From contig NZ_JAUCZC010000004.1 of NCBI RefSeq assembly GCF_030373265.1, positions 62,001 through 126,000 of the forward strand: 64,000 nucleotides of DNA. The letters are read 5' to 3'. The stretch is from Blastomonas sp. Its GTDB lineage: Bacteria; Pseudomonadota; Alphaproteobacteria; Sphingomonadales; Sphingomonadaceae. Of this stretch, positions 24,893 to 33,212 are shown one piece after another. A program made the translations under genes and the position numbers. Numbering within the stretch: the stretch's first letter is position 1; every line of letters begins with the position of its first letter. The notes under the pieces were generated by a model. It saw only the letters and a program-made list of their open reading frames with translations, had not been told where the DNA came from and searched no databases.

Positions 24893-25213
24893 TTACTCCG
24901 CAATCGAACCCTCGAGCGCAGGCTCGGCCGGAGCGGGCGCGGGCGCGGCCTGAGGCGCATCGTCCGATGCCTCGGGGGCGGCGGGCGCTGCAGGCCCGCT
25001 CACTCCGGGCACAGGCGGCAGATCGGCAGGGTCGGCCAGCGGCGCATCATTGGGCAACATGTCCAGATTGGGCAGCTCGTCGCTGATCGTCCCCTCGGGC
25101 GCCCTGCCCTGCGCTACCCCGGCACCATCGGCAGCCTTTTTCTCGCACGCGCCCAGCGTCAGCGCCGCTGCCGCGAGCGATGTCGCCAGAATGTTTCGCT
25201 TCAATCTCATCAT
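24893..25213 (-). CDS. Small Pro/Ala-rich predicted lipoprotein
   Basis: A 106-residue lipoprotein with lipobox L-G-A-C followed by E-K-K. The mature part is about 60% Ala, Pro, Asp and Glu with no Cys other than the lipid anchor, and is probably unstructured. Start has AGGAG 5 bases upstream and overlaps the lipB stop by four bases (ATGA), so it is co-translated with lipB. I do not recognise a function. Confidence 0.7.
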   Translation of the reverse strand: MMRLKRNILATSLAAAALTLGACEKKAADGAGVAQGRAPEGTISDELPNLDMLPNDAPLADPADLPPVPGVSGPAAPAAPEASDDAPQAAPAPAPAEPALEGSIAE

Positions 25214-25917
25214 GATGTCTCCTGTGCCGCGACGCCTTGGCACGTCCCGCCCAGCGCCGCAAGAAAGCGCGGGGCGTGCGCCGCCAGCGCCGTGTCGAGA
25301 TCGGCCATGGTCGCGGTGATTCCCAGATCGGCCAGGCTGGTGACCGGATATTCGGCGATCCCGCAGGGCACGATACCACCGAAATGCGACAGGTCGGGGC
25401 TCACATTGACCGCAAAGCCGTGCATCGTCACCCAGCGGCGCACCCGCACGCCGATTGCGCCGATCTTCGCCTCGCGGCCTGCCGGTGTATCGGTCCAGAT
25501 GCCGATACGGCCTTCGGCGCGGCGCGCAGAGACGCCCATATCGCCCAATGCGGCGATCACCCAGTCCTCCAGCGCGTGGACGAAGCAGCGCACATCCCTG
25601 CCGCGCTGGCGCAGATCGAGCAGGACATAGCCCACCCGCTGGCCTGGACCGTGATAGGTGTACCGACCGCCACGCCCGGTATCATAGACCGGAAACTGCT
25701 GGCTGAGCAGTTCGGCAGGGTCGGCGCTGGTGCCGCCGGTATACAGCGGCGGATGCTCGACCAGCCAGATCAGTTCGCTTGCCTCGCTTGCCTCGATCTG
25801 GCGGTTGCGGTCTTCCATCGCGGCGAGCGCCTGCGGATAGGCCAGCAGCCCAGGCTCTATCCGCCACTCGGGGATCGCGCCACCGCTTGCCTGTGCTGTC
25901 GTATCTCTCGCTGCCAT
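25210..25917 (-). CDS. lipB: Octanoyl-[ACP]:protein N-octanoyltransferase
   Basis: A 235-residue LipB, which moves octanoate from ACP to the lipoyl domains of dehydrogenase complexes. Family blocks are [12 protein letters not shown] near residue 80 and [17 protein letters not shown] with the catalytic Lys. The catalytic Cys lies in I-V-P-C-G-I. The ATG at 25917 is preferred over the TTG 12 codons upstream. It is divergent from the next gene across 109 bases. Confidence 0.93.
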   Translation of the reverse strand: MAARDTTAQASGGAIPEWRIEPGLLAYPQALAAMEDRNRQIEASEASELIWLVEHPPLYTGGTSADPAELLSQQFPVYDTGRGGRYTYHGPGQRVGYVLLDLRQRGRDVRCFVHALEDWVIAALGDMGVSARRAEGRIGIWTDTPAGREAKIGAIGVRVRRWVTMHGFAVNVSPDLSHFGGIVPCGIAEYPVTSLADLGITATMADLDTALAAHAPRFLAALGGTCQGVAAQETS

Positions 25918-26026
25918 ACTGCCCTTGCCTTCCAGCCGGTGGCGGATCGCCAAATGCCTTGCGCCCCGTGCCTGTGCCGTTTAGCGCAGCGCTTTAATCG
26001 CTTTAGGCAGTGAGGCCAATCCCGCC

Positions 26027-26788
26027 ATGACCCGCAAGCTTGATCTTTCCGCCTGCTGGAACGACGTGATGCACCTGTTCCGGGCCAACCGCGACCTGCT
26101 GCTCGGTGTCGCCGGGGTGTTCATCCTGCTGCCGGGTCTCGCCTTCGCGTTTTTCGTTCCGCCGCCCGTGACCGCGCCTGAAGCGACGCTGGAGACCATC
26201 TATCAGGGTATGCAGCAGTTCTACACGAGCAACATCGTCTGGATCGTGCTGATCGGTCTTGCCAGCGGGTTTGCCAGCGTGGTGATGCTGGTGCTGATCC
26301 TCGATCGCAGCCAGCCTTCGGTGAGCGAGGCCATGCGGCGGGGACTGTCGATCCTGCTGCCCTATTACGCGATGGGAATCCTGAGCGGGGTGATGGTGTT
26401 CCTGGGCTCGCTCGCCTTTGTGCTTCCCGGGATCTATCTGTTCATCAAGCTGGCGGTGGCAGGCCCCGCCATGGTGGCCGAGCGCAATTACAACGTTCTT
26501 GCCGCTTTACGGCGATCCTGGGCGCTGACCAAAGGCAATAGCGGTCGCATCCTGCTGTTTCTGGTCGTCGTCGCGGTAACGGCGTTCTTCGTCTACCTGA
26601 CCACGGTCACCATTGTCGGTCTGGTGATCCGTCTGGCGGTCGAGGAGTCGCTCGCGACAACATTGACGACCCTGGTCGATTCAGTGCTCAGCATGTTCAT
26701 CACCGTGCTGATGGTGTGCATCTATGCCGCGCTTTACCGACAGTTGGCCGGCCCCGCCGCCGATGAGGTGGCCGAGACCTTCAGCTAA
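26027..26788 (+). CDS. Multi-pass membrane protein, GDPD-membrane-domain-like
   Basis: A 253-residue integral membrane protein with about six TM helices. The N-terminus D-x-x-A-C-W-N-D-V-M-H-L-F-R-A-N and the middle block V-A-E-R-N-Y-N-V-L-A-A-L-R-R-S-W-A-L-T-K-G are typical of proteins annotated as glycerophosphodiester phosphodiesterase membrane-domain or DUF975-like. No catalytic domain is present. Function is unknown. It is convergent with the GNAT gene and overlaps it by four bases. Confidence 0.78.
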   Translation: MTRKLDLSACWNDVMHLFRANRDLLLGVAGVFILLPGLAFAFFVPPPVTAPEATLETIYQGMQQFYTSNIVWIVLIGLASGFASVVMLVLILDRSQPSVSEAMRRGLSILLPYYAMGILSGVMVFLGSLAFVLPGIYLFIKLAVAGPAMVAERNYNVLAALRRSWALTKGNSGRILLFLVVVAVTAFFVYLTTVTIVGLVIRLAVEESLATTLTTLVDSVLSMFITVLMVCIYAALYRQLAGPAADEVAETFS

Positions 26789-27378
26789 GGCTCGATCAGC
26801 GGCACATGCGGCGCGGCTTCGCGCGGGATGAGGCCGGTTAGCCGGGGGTCATCGAGCATCTCGATCTCGCGCGCGATCGGCACGAAGCCCTGGGCGACAT
26901 AGAACCCCGGCGCGCGCGGATCGTCGAGCGTGCAGGTGTGCACCCACACCCGCTCAACCCCGGCGCGCCACGCGAGTGACAGCGCCTGCGCCATCATCCA
27001 GCCACCAAAGCCTTGGCCGGTCAGCTGCGGGATCAGACCGAAGAAGGCAATCTCGCAGGCCCCGGCCTCACGAAAATCGAGCTCGAGCAGGCCCACCTCG
27101 ATCCCCTGCGGATCCAGCACCGCGAAGATCTCGACTGCAGGATCGTGGATGATCGCGGTCAGCGCGTCGTCCGTCATCGCCAGCCGCGAAAACCACAGCC
27201 ACGGCTCCCCCACCCGGCGATACAGCAACCGATACTTCTCGGTCGCCGGGGTTGGCCAGCGCTTCAGCCTGAGCGGCACCGGCTTGAGCGGACGCGATCG
27301 CGGCCGCTCGGCCATCTCGAGATGGGTGACGATGGTCGCCAGCTTGCCAGGCGCGACGGGCGTGAACTGCGATGTCAT
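26785..27378 (-). CDS. GNAT acetyltransferase
   Basis: A 197-residue GNAT protein. The acetyl-CoA site is in Q-L-T-G-Q-G-F-G-G-W-M-M (Q-x-x-G-x-G). Strand 4 and helix 4 appear as V-W-V-H-T-C-T-L-D-D-P-R-A-P-G-F-Y. The L-L-Y-R-R-V-G-E-P-W-L-W-F-S-R block resembles proteins seen next to biotin or tRNA genes in alphaproteobacteria. The substrate is unknown. Start 27378 is chosen over the longer frame. Confidence 0.82.
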   Translation of the reverse strand: MTSQFTPVAPGKLATIVTHLEMAERPRSRPLKPVPLRLKRWPTPATEKYRLLYRRVGEPWLWFSRLAMTDDALTAIIHDPAVEIFAVLDPQGIEVGLLELDFREAGACEIAFFGLIPQLTGQGFGGWMMAQALSLAWRAGVERVWVHTCTLDDPRAPGFYVAQGFVPIAREIEMLDDPRLTGLIPREAAPHVPLIEP

Positions 27379-27529
27379 GGCACGGCTCTGGCGACATTGG
27401 GATTGGCTTGCCAACATCCGCCAGCATGAGACCCGGTCGGGACATGCCGCCGCCCGCAGGACGCGCCTGTCGCAAGGGCATCGCGGCCGAACCCGACGCG
27501 CGGCCGAGGCGATTGCCGACGCGGCGTGA

Positions 27530-28222
27530 TCAGCGGAAGACGCAGTTCACGCCCGACCACAAATTGGTGACCTTGGCCGTTCCGCTCGTTCCATCCAGGA
27601 TGCCCGAAAGGCCGGCGGTGTTGAACTCGGTGCCCAGCGTGGTCTGTTCGATCTTGGCGTCATAGACTTCGAGCAACTGCGCGCGGGTCGATCCGATGCC
27701 GATCCCGCTGATCGTGGTCAGCCGCGCAGGTGGCTCGCCCTTCGCCGCAGCTTTTGCAGGCGGCGATGGCGCGCCGCGTTCATCCAGCGCCCAGCCGGCA
27801 AACAGGCCATCGAGCGAATACAGTGTCAGCCCGTCGTTCCAGCTGAGATACGCCATTGGACCTGCGCCGCATTCGGTGTTGCGACCGGCCTTGGCCGGGC
27901 CCTTCAATCTCTCGGCCACCAGTTTCAACTGCGCCTCGTCGATGCCGAAGGCCAGCGGGCGGGTGGCCCCGCTTTTTGGGTCGACCAGCCGCAGGCCTTC
28001 GCCATCCAGGCTGATCACTGGCGGATGCGCCGAAGCCGAGGCCGTCGTTTCTGCAGTCGCTTCGCCGGGAACGGCGATAGCCGGATGTCCCGGAGGCAGC
28101 TCAATTCCCTGATGCGGGTCGCCTTCAACCGCAGCCTGTTGCTGTGGCTCGGCCTGACAGGCAGCAAGCAAGGTCGCGGCCAGCAGCGGCAGCACGAAGA
28201 GGGTCTGGCGGTGATGTGTCAT
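27530..28222 (-). CDS. Predicted lipoprotein of unknown function
   Basis: A 230-residue lipoprotein with lipobox L-A-A-C. After a disordered Pro/Ala/Glu linker come two similar half-domains. The second contains I-S-G-I-G-I-G-S-T-R-A-Q-L-L-E-V-Y, a pattern seen in small bacterial proteins of unknown function. One Cys near the middle (T-E-C-G) and one near the end (N-C-V-F) could form a disulfide. Start is the ATG at 28222; 28258 is an alternative. It follows bactofilin on the same strand after about 70 bases. Confidence 0.72.
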   Translation of the reverse strand: MTHHRQTLFVLPLLAATLLAACQAEPQQQAAVEGDPHQGIELPPGHPAIAVPGEATAETTASASAHPPVISLDGEGLRLVDPKSGATRPLAFGIDEAQLKLVAERLKGPAKAGRNTECGAGPMAYLSWNDGLTLYSLDGLFAGWALDERGAPSPPAKAAAKGEPPARLTTISGIGIGSTRAQLLEVYDAKIEQTTLGTEFNTAGLSGILDGTSGTAKVTNLWSGVNCVFR

Positions 28223-28292
28223 GGCCCGGATGAATACGCGGACCCGGCGTTTTGGCATAGCGGCTTTTTGCTGCAATGCCGGTTTGGCGCGG

Positions 28293-28778
28293 TCAGTTGG
28301 AGAGCAGCAACGCCGGACGGTCCTCGCTGCCGGCAGCGCCGCTGGCAAGAACGGGTGTCGTCACGTGGCCGCCCTTGCTCTTGTGACGGAACTGGCCATC
28401 GACATGGCCGCCCTGTTCGATGGTGATCGTCTCGTAACTGACATCGCCGGTTACATGCGCGCTGGCGGTGATCACCAGTTCGCGCGCATCGACCGAACCG
28501 TTGACCGTGCCCGCAAGGCGAGCGGTTTCGGCGGTGATCGCACCGTGGATCGCGCTCGCTTCGCCCTGGACCAGCGAGGCGCAGGCGATGTCGCCTTCCA
28601 CCCGGCCATCGATATGCAGGTCGACCTTGGCGGATATGTTGCCGGTGATCACCACATCGGCACCGATCACGGAAAAGGTGGAACTGCCGACCATGCTGGA
28701 TCCTGACCTGGCTGCGCGAGCGTTAGCGGGCGGAGTCGTCGGTCCGCTGTTCGGCGACGGCTTGGATCTTGAGAACAT
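28293..28778 (-). CDS. Bactofilin
   Basis: A 161-residue bactofilin, a cytoskeletal protein that polymerises without nucleotide. A disordered N-tail, M-F-S-R-S-K-P-S-P-N, typical for the family, leads into the beta-helix domain. The domain starts F-S-V-I-G-A-D-V-V-I-T-G-N-I and has the repeated I-D-G-R-V-E-G-D-I turns. Start 28778 overlaps the upstream M23 gene by 56 bases. A second ATG at 28694 has a better AGGA site but would remove the tail. Bactofilins recruit M23 hydrolases for local cell-wall shaping. Confidence 0.88.
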   Translation of the reverse strand: MFSRSKPSPNSGPTTPPANARAARSGSSMVGSSTFSVIGADVVITGNISAKVDLHIDGRVEGDIACASLVQGEASAIHGAITAETARLAGTVNGSVDARELVITASAHVTGDVSYETITIEQGGHVDGQFRHKSKGGHVTTPVLASGAAGSEDRPALLLSN

Positions 28779-29895
28779 CACGGTTGGCCTCCAGAAACGG
28801 ACGAGGGTTCATGGCGCGATCATTGTGGCGCACCTCGAAGTGCAGGTGGGTTCCGGTCGAACGGCCGGTGCTGCCCATGCCGCCGAGACGCTCGCCCTTG
28901 CCGACTCGCTGGCCGGCGCGAACGCCAAGCGAGGACAGGTGAGCATAGCGCGTGACAAGGCCGTTGCCATGGGCAACTTCGACGGACTTGCCATAACCAT
29001 TCTTGATCCCGGCAAAGACGACCTTGCCCTGCGCAGCCGCCAGAATGGCCGAACCGTGCGCACCCTTGAAGTCGATGCCGCTGTGCAGTGCCGCAGCGCC
29101 GGTGAACGGGTCGCGACGATAGCCATAGCCGCTGGTGATGGCCGGTGCGAGCGCGGGCGCGCCCGACGGGATGGCGACCAAGCCGCGCTCGAGCGCGTCC
29201 ATGCGCGCCAGCGTCTTGCCCAATGTGGTAAAGCGCGGATCAAGCCGAACGTTGCGCGAGCCTTTGAACGGAATGAACGGACCACCCTGCGCGGATGCGC
29301 TGGCGCGGGCCACGCTGTCCGGGTTGAGCCCGAAATTGCGGATGGCCTGCTCGGCCTTGCTGGCGCGAAGCAGTGCCGACTTGGTGAGTTGCTCGACAAA
29401 AGCGATCTGCCGCGCCTCCATCCTGGCCAGGCCTGCAGCCTCAGGCACCAGCGCGCTGATCTTGGTGGCGGTCTTGGCGGCCTCGTCGCTACCGGCCTTC
29501 AACGCAGTGTCGCCTACGACAGCGCTTGCATCCTCGGTCGCGGCTTGCTCGCCGATATAGCTGGTCACGATATCTTCCAGAAACGCCTGGCGCTTTTCAA
29601 GATCAGCAGCGACATCGTTCACCGACGACCGATACGCCGCAACCCGGCTGGCAGAGCTTTCCACCTGCGCCTGCTGGCGGACCAGAGCCATACGTTCGGC
29701 CGAAATGCTGTACTGGCTGATCACCATCGTCAGCGTTACCAGCAGCCACAGCAGTATGGCTGCCATCACTCCACCAGCGATGGTCATCTGAAGACGGCCA
29801 GAAACCTTTACGAATTTTATTTGTCCCTGCGACCGCATAAAAAATTCGCGGTCAGGGAACCAAAGCGCAAGCGTGTCCGTAACACGCTTGCGCAT
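28723..29895 (-). CDS. LmdC-like M23 peptidase, partner of bactofilin
   Basis: About 390 residues: a short cytoplasmic N-terminus, one TM (A-G-G-V-M-A-A-I-L-L-W-L-L-V), a periplasmic coiled coil, then a C-terminal M23 domain. The zinc site is complete: H-S-G-I-D-F supplies His and Asp, and H-L-H-F-E-V supplies the last His pair. It should therefore cut peptidoglycan cross-links, unlike the other two LytM proteins here. The cytoplasmic tail and the overlap with bactofilin match the BacA-LmdC pairing known in stalked and budding alphaproteobacteria. The start is not certain (29895 ATG or 29910 GTG). Confidence 0.85.
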   Translation of the reverse strand: MRKRVTDTLALWFPDREFFMRSQGQIKFVKVSGRLQMTIAGGVMAAILLWLLVTLTMVISQYSISAERMALVRQQAQVESSASRVAAYRSSVNDVAADLEKRQAFLEDIVTSYIGEQAATEDASAVVGDTALKAGSDEAAKTATKISALVPEAAGLARMEARQIAFVEQLTKSALLRASKAEQAIRNFGLNPDSVARASASAQGGPFIPFKGSRNVRLDPRFTTLGKTLARMDALERGLVAIPSGAPALAPAITSGYGYRRDPFTGAAALHSGIDFKGAHGSAILAAAQGKVVFAGIKNGYGKSVEVAHGNGLVTRYAHLSSLGVRAGQRVGKGERLGGMGSTGRSTGTHLHFEVRHNDRAMNPRPFLEANRDVLKIQAVAEQRTDDSAR

Positions 29896-30168
29896 TCCTG
29901 AAATGTGCACGACCCGTTTGACCCTAAAGTTAACCCCGAAGCGCGGCTAGCAAAGCGGATCGTGATAAGCGAATCGAGTCCGCCGGGATTGCCACGAGTC
30001 GGACGAGTCGTGCGATGAGCCGCGTTTTATCGTGATTTTTTTGCAATTATCGTGGGTGGCGGCGCTAGAAAACCCGCCTGCAATCGGTTGCGAGTCCGTT
30101 TTTTCCTATCCTGGGTTGATGTCGAGTCGTTGCTTGGAACGTCGGCGTGCCGCTGATACAGGCGAGCG
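29896..30168. promoter_or_regulatory. Divergent promoter region with a GANTC cluster
   Basis: This 273-base gap between the M23/bactofilin pair and proA has six GANTC sites, at 29971, 29976, 29996, 30005, 30092 and 30124. GANTC is the CcrM methylation site in alphaproteobacteria and directs GcrA-dependent cell-cycle transcription. It also holds AT-rich runs near 30025-30050. No -35/-10 pair is obvious. Confidence 0.6.
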
Positions 30169-31449
30169 ATGGCCACCAATATGAGCTCACCGTCTGATCC
30201 AACCGCCGCAGCGCTGATCGAGCTATGCTGTCGCAGGGCGCGCAGCAGCGCTCAAAGCGTCCGCCGCATGAACGGCCAGGCCAAGGCCGCCGCCCTGCAT
30301 GCTGCTGCCGACGCGTTGCGCGCGGATGCCGATACGATCCTTGCTGCCAACACCCTTGACTGCGATGCCGGTGCGGCACGCGGGCTCTCTTCGGCCATGC
30401 TGGACCGGCTGCGCCTCGATCCCGCTCGTCTTGGCGCGATTGCCGATAGCGTCGACGCAGTCGCCGACCTGCCCGATCCTGTCGGCGAGGAAATCGACCG
30501 TCGGATCGCCCCCGCCGGGATGGTTCTGCGCCGGGTCCGTGTGCCAATCGGCGTCATCGGCATCATCTACGAAAGCCGCCCGAATGTAACGATCGATGCG
30601 GCCGCGCTGTGCGTGCGGTCGGGCAATGCGGTGATCCTGCGCGGCGGAAGCGAAGCGGTGCACAGCAACCGCGCGCTGCATTCCAGCTTCACGCGCGGAC
30701 TTGCCAGGGCCGGAATGGATGCAGACGCTGTGCAATTGGTGCCGACCCAGGACCGCGACGCCGTGGGTGCCATGCTGGCCGCGAGCGGCGGGATCGACCT
30801 CATCATCCCGCGTGGCGGCAAGTCACTGGTCGCGCGCGTGCAGGCCGACGCACGGGTTCCCGTGCTCGCGCATCTCGACGGCATTTGCCACAGTTTCGTC
30901 CACGCCGCCGCCAACCCGGATATGGCGCGCGCGATCGTCGTCAACGCCAAGCTGCGCCGCACCGGCATCTGCGGGGCGATGGAAACGCTGCTGATCGACC
31001 GCGACTATCCCGATTCCGCCACCCTTCTGGCTGCACTGGTCGATGGCGGCTGCGAAGTCCGCGGCGACGACATGGTGCTGGAACTAGAGCCGCGGGCGGT
31101 CTCGGTCAGTGACGAGGACTGGGACACCGAATATCTCGATGCGATTGTCTCGGTTGCATTAGTTGCGGGACTGGACGGCGCGCTAGCCCATATCGCCGCG
31201 CACAGCTCGGGGCATACCGACGCAATCATCACCGATGATCCGGCAGCGGCGGCGCGGTTCCAGACCGAGGTCGATAGCGCAATCGTCATGGTCAATGCTT
31301 CCAGCCAGTTTGCCGACGGCGGCGAATTCGGCCTCGGCGCGGAGATCGGCATCGCCACCGGACGGCTGCACGCGCGCGGGCCGGTCGCGCTGGAAGGGCT
31401 GACCACCTACAAATGGCTGGTCGAGGGTACAGGCCAGGTCCGTACGTGA
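30169..31449 (+). CDS. proA: Gamma-glutamyl phosphate reductase
   Basis: A 426-residue ProA, the second step of proline synthesis, reducing gamma-glutamyl phosphate with NADPH. Family blocks are V-P-I-G-V-I-G-I-I-Y-E-S-R-P-N-V-T, R-G-G-S-E-A near the middle, and the active-site Cys in R-R-T-G-I-C-G-A-M-E-T. The C-terminal G-L-T-T-Y-K-W-L is the usual ending. It opens the proA-nadD-rsfS-rlmH row; proB is not present. Confidence 0.95.
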   Translation: MATNMSSPSDPTAAALIELCCRRARSSAQSVRRMNGQAKAAALHAAADALRADADTILAANTLDCDAGAARGLSSAMLDRLRLDPARLGAIADSVDAVADLPDPVGEEIDRRIAPAGMVLRRVRVPIGVIGIIYESRPNVTIDAAALCVRSGNAVILRGGSEAVHSNRALHSSFTRGLARAGMDADAVQLVPTQDRDAVGAMLAASGGIDLIIPRGGKSLVARVQADARVPVLAHLDGICHSFVHAAANPDMARAIVVNAKLRRTGICGAMETLLIDRDYPDSATLLAALVDGGCEVRGDDMVLELEPRAVSVSDEDWDTEYLDAIVSVALVAGLDGALAHIAAHSSGHTDAIITDDPAAAARFQTEVDSAIVMVNASSQFADGGEFGLGAEIGIATGRLHARGPVALEGLTTYKWLVEGTGQVRT

Positions 31450-31534
31450 TCGCTACTCGCCTGCGCGACGTCCACATTGGCCACCTGCAGCCATTGCGAA
31501 GGCACCACGCGCGCCAGAACCGGGGCATCGACGC

Positions 31535-32179
31535 ATGAACGGCCGCCCCGTTCGCACCGGCCTGCTCGGCGGATCGTTCAATCCCGCACACCGCGGCCAC
31601 CGCGCGATCAGCCTGTTCGCGATGGAGGCGCTGGGGCTGGATGAAATCTGGTGGATGGTGAGCCCGGGCAATCCGCTGAAGGCAAACGCTGCCGACATGG
31701 CGAGCCTCAAGGCACGGTTGGCATCGGCCCGAAGGATAGCCCGCCGCAGCCGGATTCGCGCGACGGCCATCGAGTCGAATCTCGGAACCCGCTATACGGT
31801 GGATACACTCTCCAAACTGCGCAGACGGTACGCCAAACGCGACTTCGTTTGGATCATGGGCGCCGACAATCTCGCCAATTTCCACCATTGGCACCGGTGG
31901 CGCGATATAGCGCGGCAAATGCCGATTGCAGTCATCGCCCGCCCGGGATATGATGGGAGTGCCATTTCGGCCCCCGCAATGGCCTGGTTCGGGCATCGTG
32001 TCCGTCCCCGGGACCAGGCAAGTGACTGGACACGATGGAGTATGCCGGCACTCGTGCTGCTGCGCTTTCGTCCCGATCCGCGATCTGCAACCGCTTTGCG
32101 CAGGAGTGATCCTGACTGGTTTCTGGATCACGCCGACGCGCCGGTGCGGGATGCAGTGACCCGGCAGGTTCTGGTGTGA
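31535..32179 (+). CDS. nadD: Nicotinate-nucleotide adenylyltransferase
   Basis: A 214-residue NadD, which joins ATP and nicotinate mononucleotide in NAD synthesis. The nucleotidyltransferase motif is G-G-S-F-N-P-A-H-R-G-H, and W-I-M-G-A-D-N-L precedes the Trp-His region H-H-W-H-R-W. The second motif I-x-S-T-x-I-R appears only as weak sequence near the C-terminus (L-R-R-S-D-P). The start overlaps no gene and is 85 bases past proA. Confidence 0.92.
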   Translation: MNGRPVRTGLLGGSFNPAHRGHRAISLFAMEALGLDEIWWMVSPGNPLKANAADMASLKARLASARRIARRSRIRATAIESNLGTRYTVDTLSKLRRRYAKRDFVWIMGADNLANFHHWHRWRDIARQMPIAVIARPGYDGSAISAPAMAWFGHRVRPRDQASDWTRWSMPALVLLRFRPDPRSATALRRSDPDWFLDHADAPVRDAVTRQVLV

Positions 32180-32306
32180 CAAGACCGGGCGGACCTTCAT
32201 CGATCCCAACCTGGGATATGTTTTCAACCCTTCAACCTGTGCCATTCTCGCGGCCGCCATGTCGGCGCCGGACCCATTATCAAGCGTATTTTCGCAAGGA
32301 GCTCAA

Positions 32307-32735
32307 TTGACCAATCTTTCTTCCACCCCGTCCGGCACCCCTCCGACCAGAGCTGCCGGACCGGCCCCGAGGACCGCAGAGACCCAGCTCGCCGAGGCCA
32401 CCGAACTGCACGCGCTGGTGATGCAGTCGCTCGACGATGATCAGGCCCAGGAAGTGGTCTCGATCCCGCTGGCGGGCAAGAGCAACATCGCCGACTTCAT
32501 GGTCATTGCATCGGGCCGGTCGACGCGGCAGGTCGCCTCGATGGCGCAAAAGCTCGCTGAGCGGATCAAGCAGTCCGGCGGCACGGCGCGGATCGAGGGA
32601 CTGACCAACGCCGATTGGGTGCTGATCGATGCCGGCGACGTCATCGTCCACCTGTTCCGTCCCGAAGTCCGCACGTTCTACAATCTTGAGCGCATGTGGG
32701 CCTTTGGCGACGCACCCGAGACGCCGAACGCCTGA
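32307..32735 (+). CDS. rsfS: Ribosome silencing factor RsfS
   Basis: A 142-residue RsfS, which binds L14 on the 50S subunit and blocks joining under starvation. Core blocks are S-N-I-A-D-F-M-V-I-A-S-G-R-S and W-V-L-I-D-A-G-D-V-I-V-H-L-F. I take the TTG at 32307 as start because a perfect AAGGAG sits 5 bases upstream. The longer frame has no such site. A ~30-residue Pro/Ala/Thr-rich N-terminal leader precedes the fold. Confidence 0.9.
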   Translation: MTNLSSTPSGTPPTRAAGPAPRTAETQLAEATELHALVMQSLDDDQAQEVVSIPLAGKSNIADFMVIASGRSTRQVASMAQKLAERIKQSGGTARIEGLTNADWVLIDAGDVIVHLFRPEVRTFYNLERMWAFGDAPETPNA

Positions 32736-32786
32736 TCGGGCGTTTCCGTGACCGGCTGCTGGCCCATCCAGGCAGGATGACCGACT

Positions 32787-33209
32787 ATGCGCCTGCATAT
32801 CATCGCGCGCGGGAAGATCGGCCGGTCACCCGAGGCCGAGCTGGTGCAGCGCTATGTCAAGCGCATCCAGTGGCCGCTGGCGATCACCGAACTGCCCGAC
32901 CGGGGCGGCACAGTCCCGGCGCAACCGCTCGGCGGCCGCACGGTGATGCTCGATGAAACCGGGCGGCATCTGGGCTCAATGGAATTCGCGCAGGTGCTCG
33001 ATCGCTGGCGCGGCGAAGGCGTGCGCGAGGCACGGTTCCTGATCGGCGCGGCCGACGGCTTTGACGAGACCGAACGGGCCGGTGCGGATTTGCTGGTCGC
33101 ATTCGGCAAGGCGACCTGGCCGCATCTGCTGGCCCGCGCCATGCTCGCCGAACAGCTCTACCGCGCCACCAGCATTCTGGCTGGTCACCCCTATCACCGC
33201 GAGGGTTGA
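32787..33209 (+). CDS. rlmH: 23S rRNA pseudouridine-1915 N3-methyltransferase
   Basis: A 140-residue RlmH, a SPOUT enzyme that methylates Psi1915 in 23S rRNA. The knot region reads F-L-I-G-A-A-D-G-F (SAM loop), and the C-terminus ends R-A-T-S-I-L-A-G-H-P-Y-H. It is adjacent to rsfS, as in most bacteria, and 3 bases before the EnvC-like gene. Confidence 0.94.
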   Translation: MRLHIIARGKIGRSPEAELVQRYVKRIQWPLAITELPDRGGTVPAQPLGGRTVMLDETGRHLGSMEFAQVLDRWRGEGVREARFLIGAADGFDETERAGADLLVAFGKATWPHLLARAMLAEQLYRATSILAGHPYHREG

Positions 33210-33212
33210 GCG

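Noticed and set aside
28468-29901. A 477-codon plus-strand open frame
   Set aside because: Antisense to bactofilin and the M23 gene; both of those have strong family motifs.
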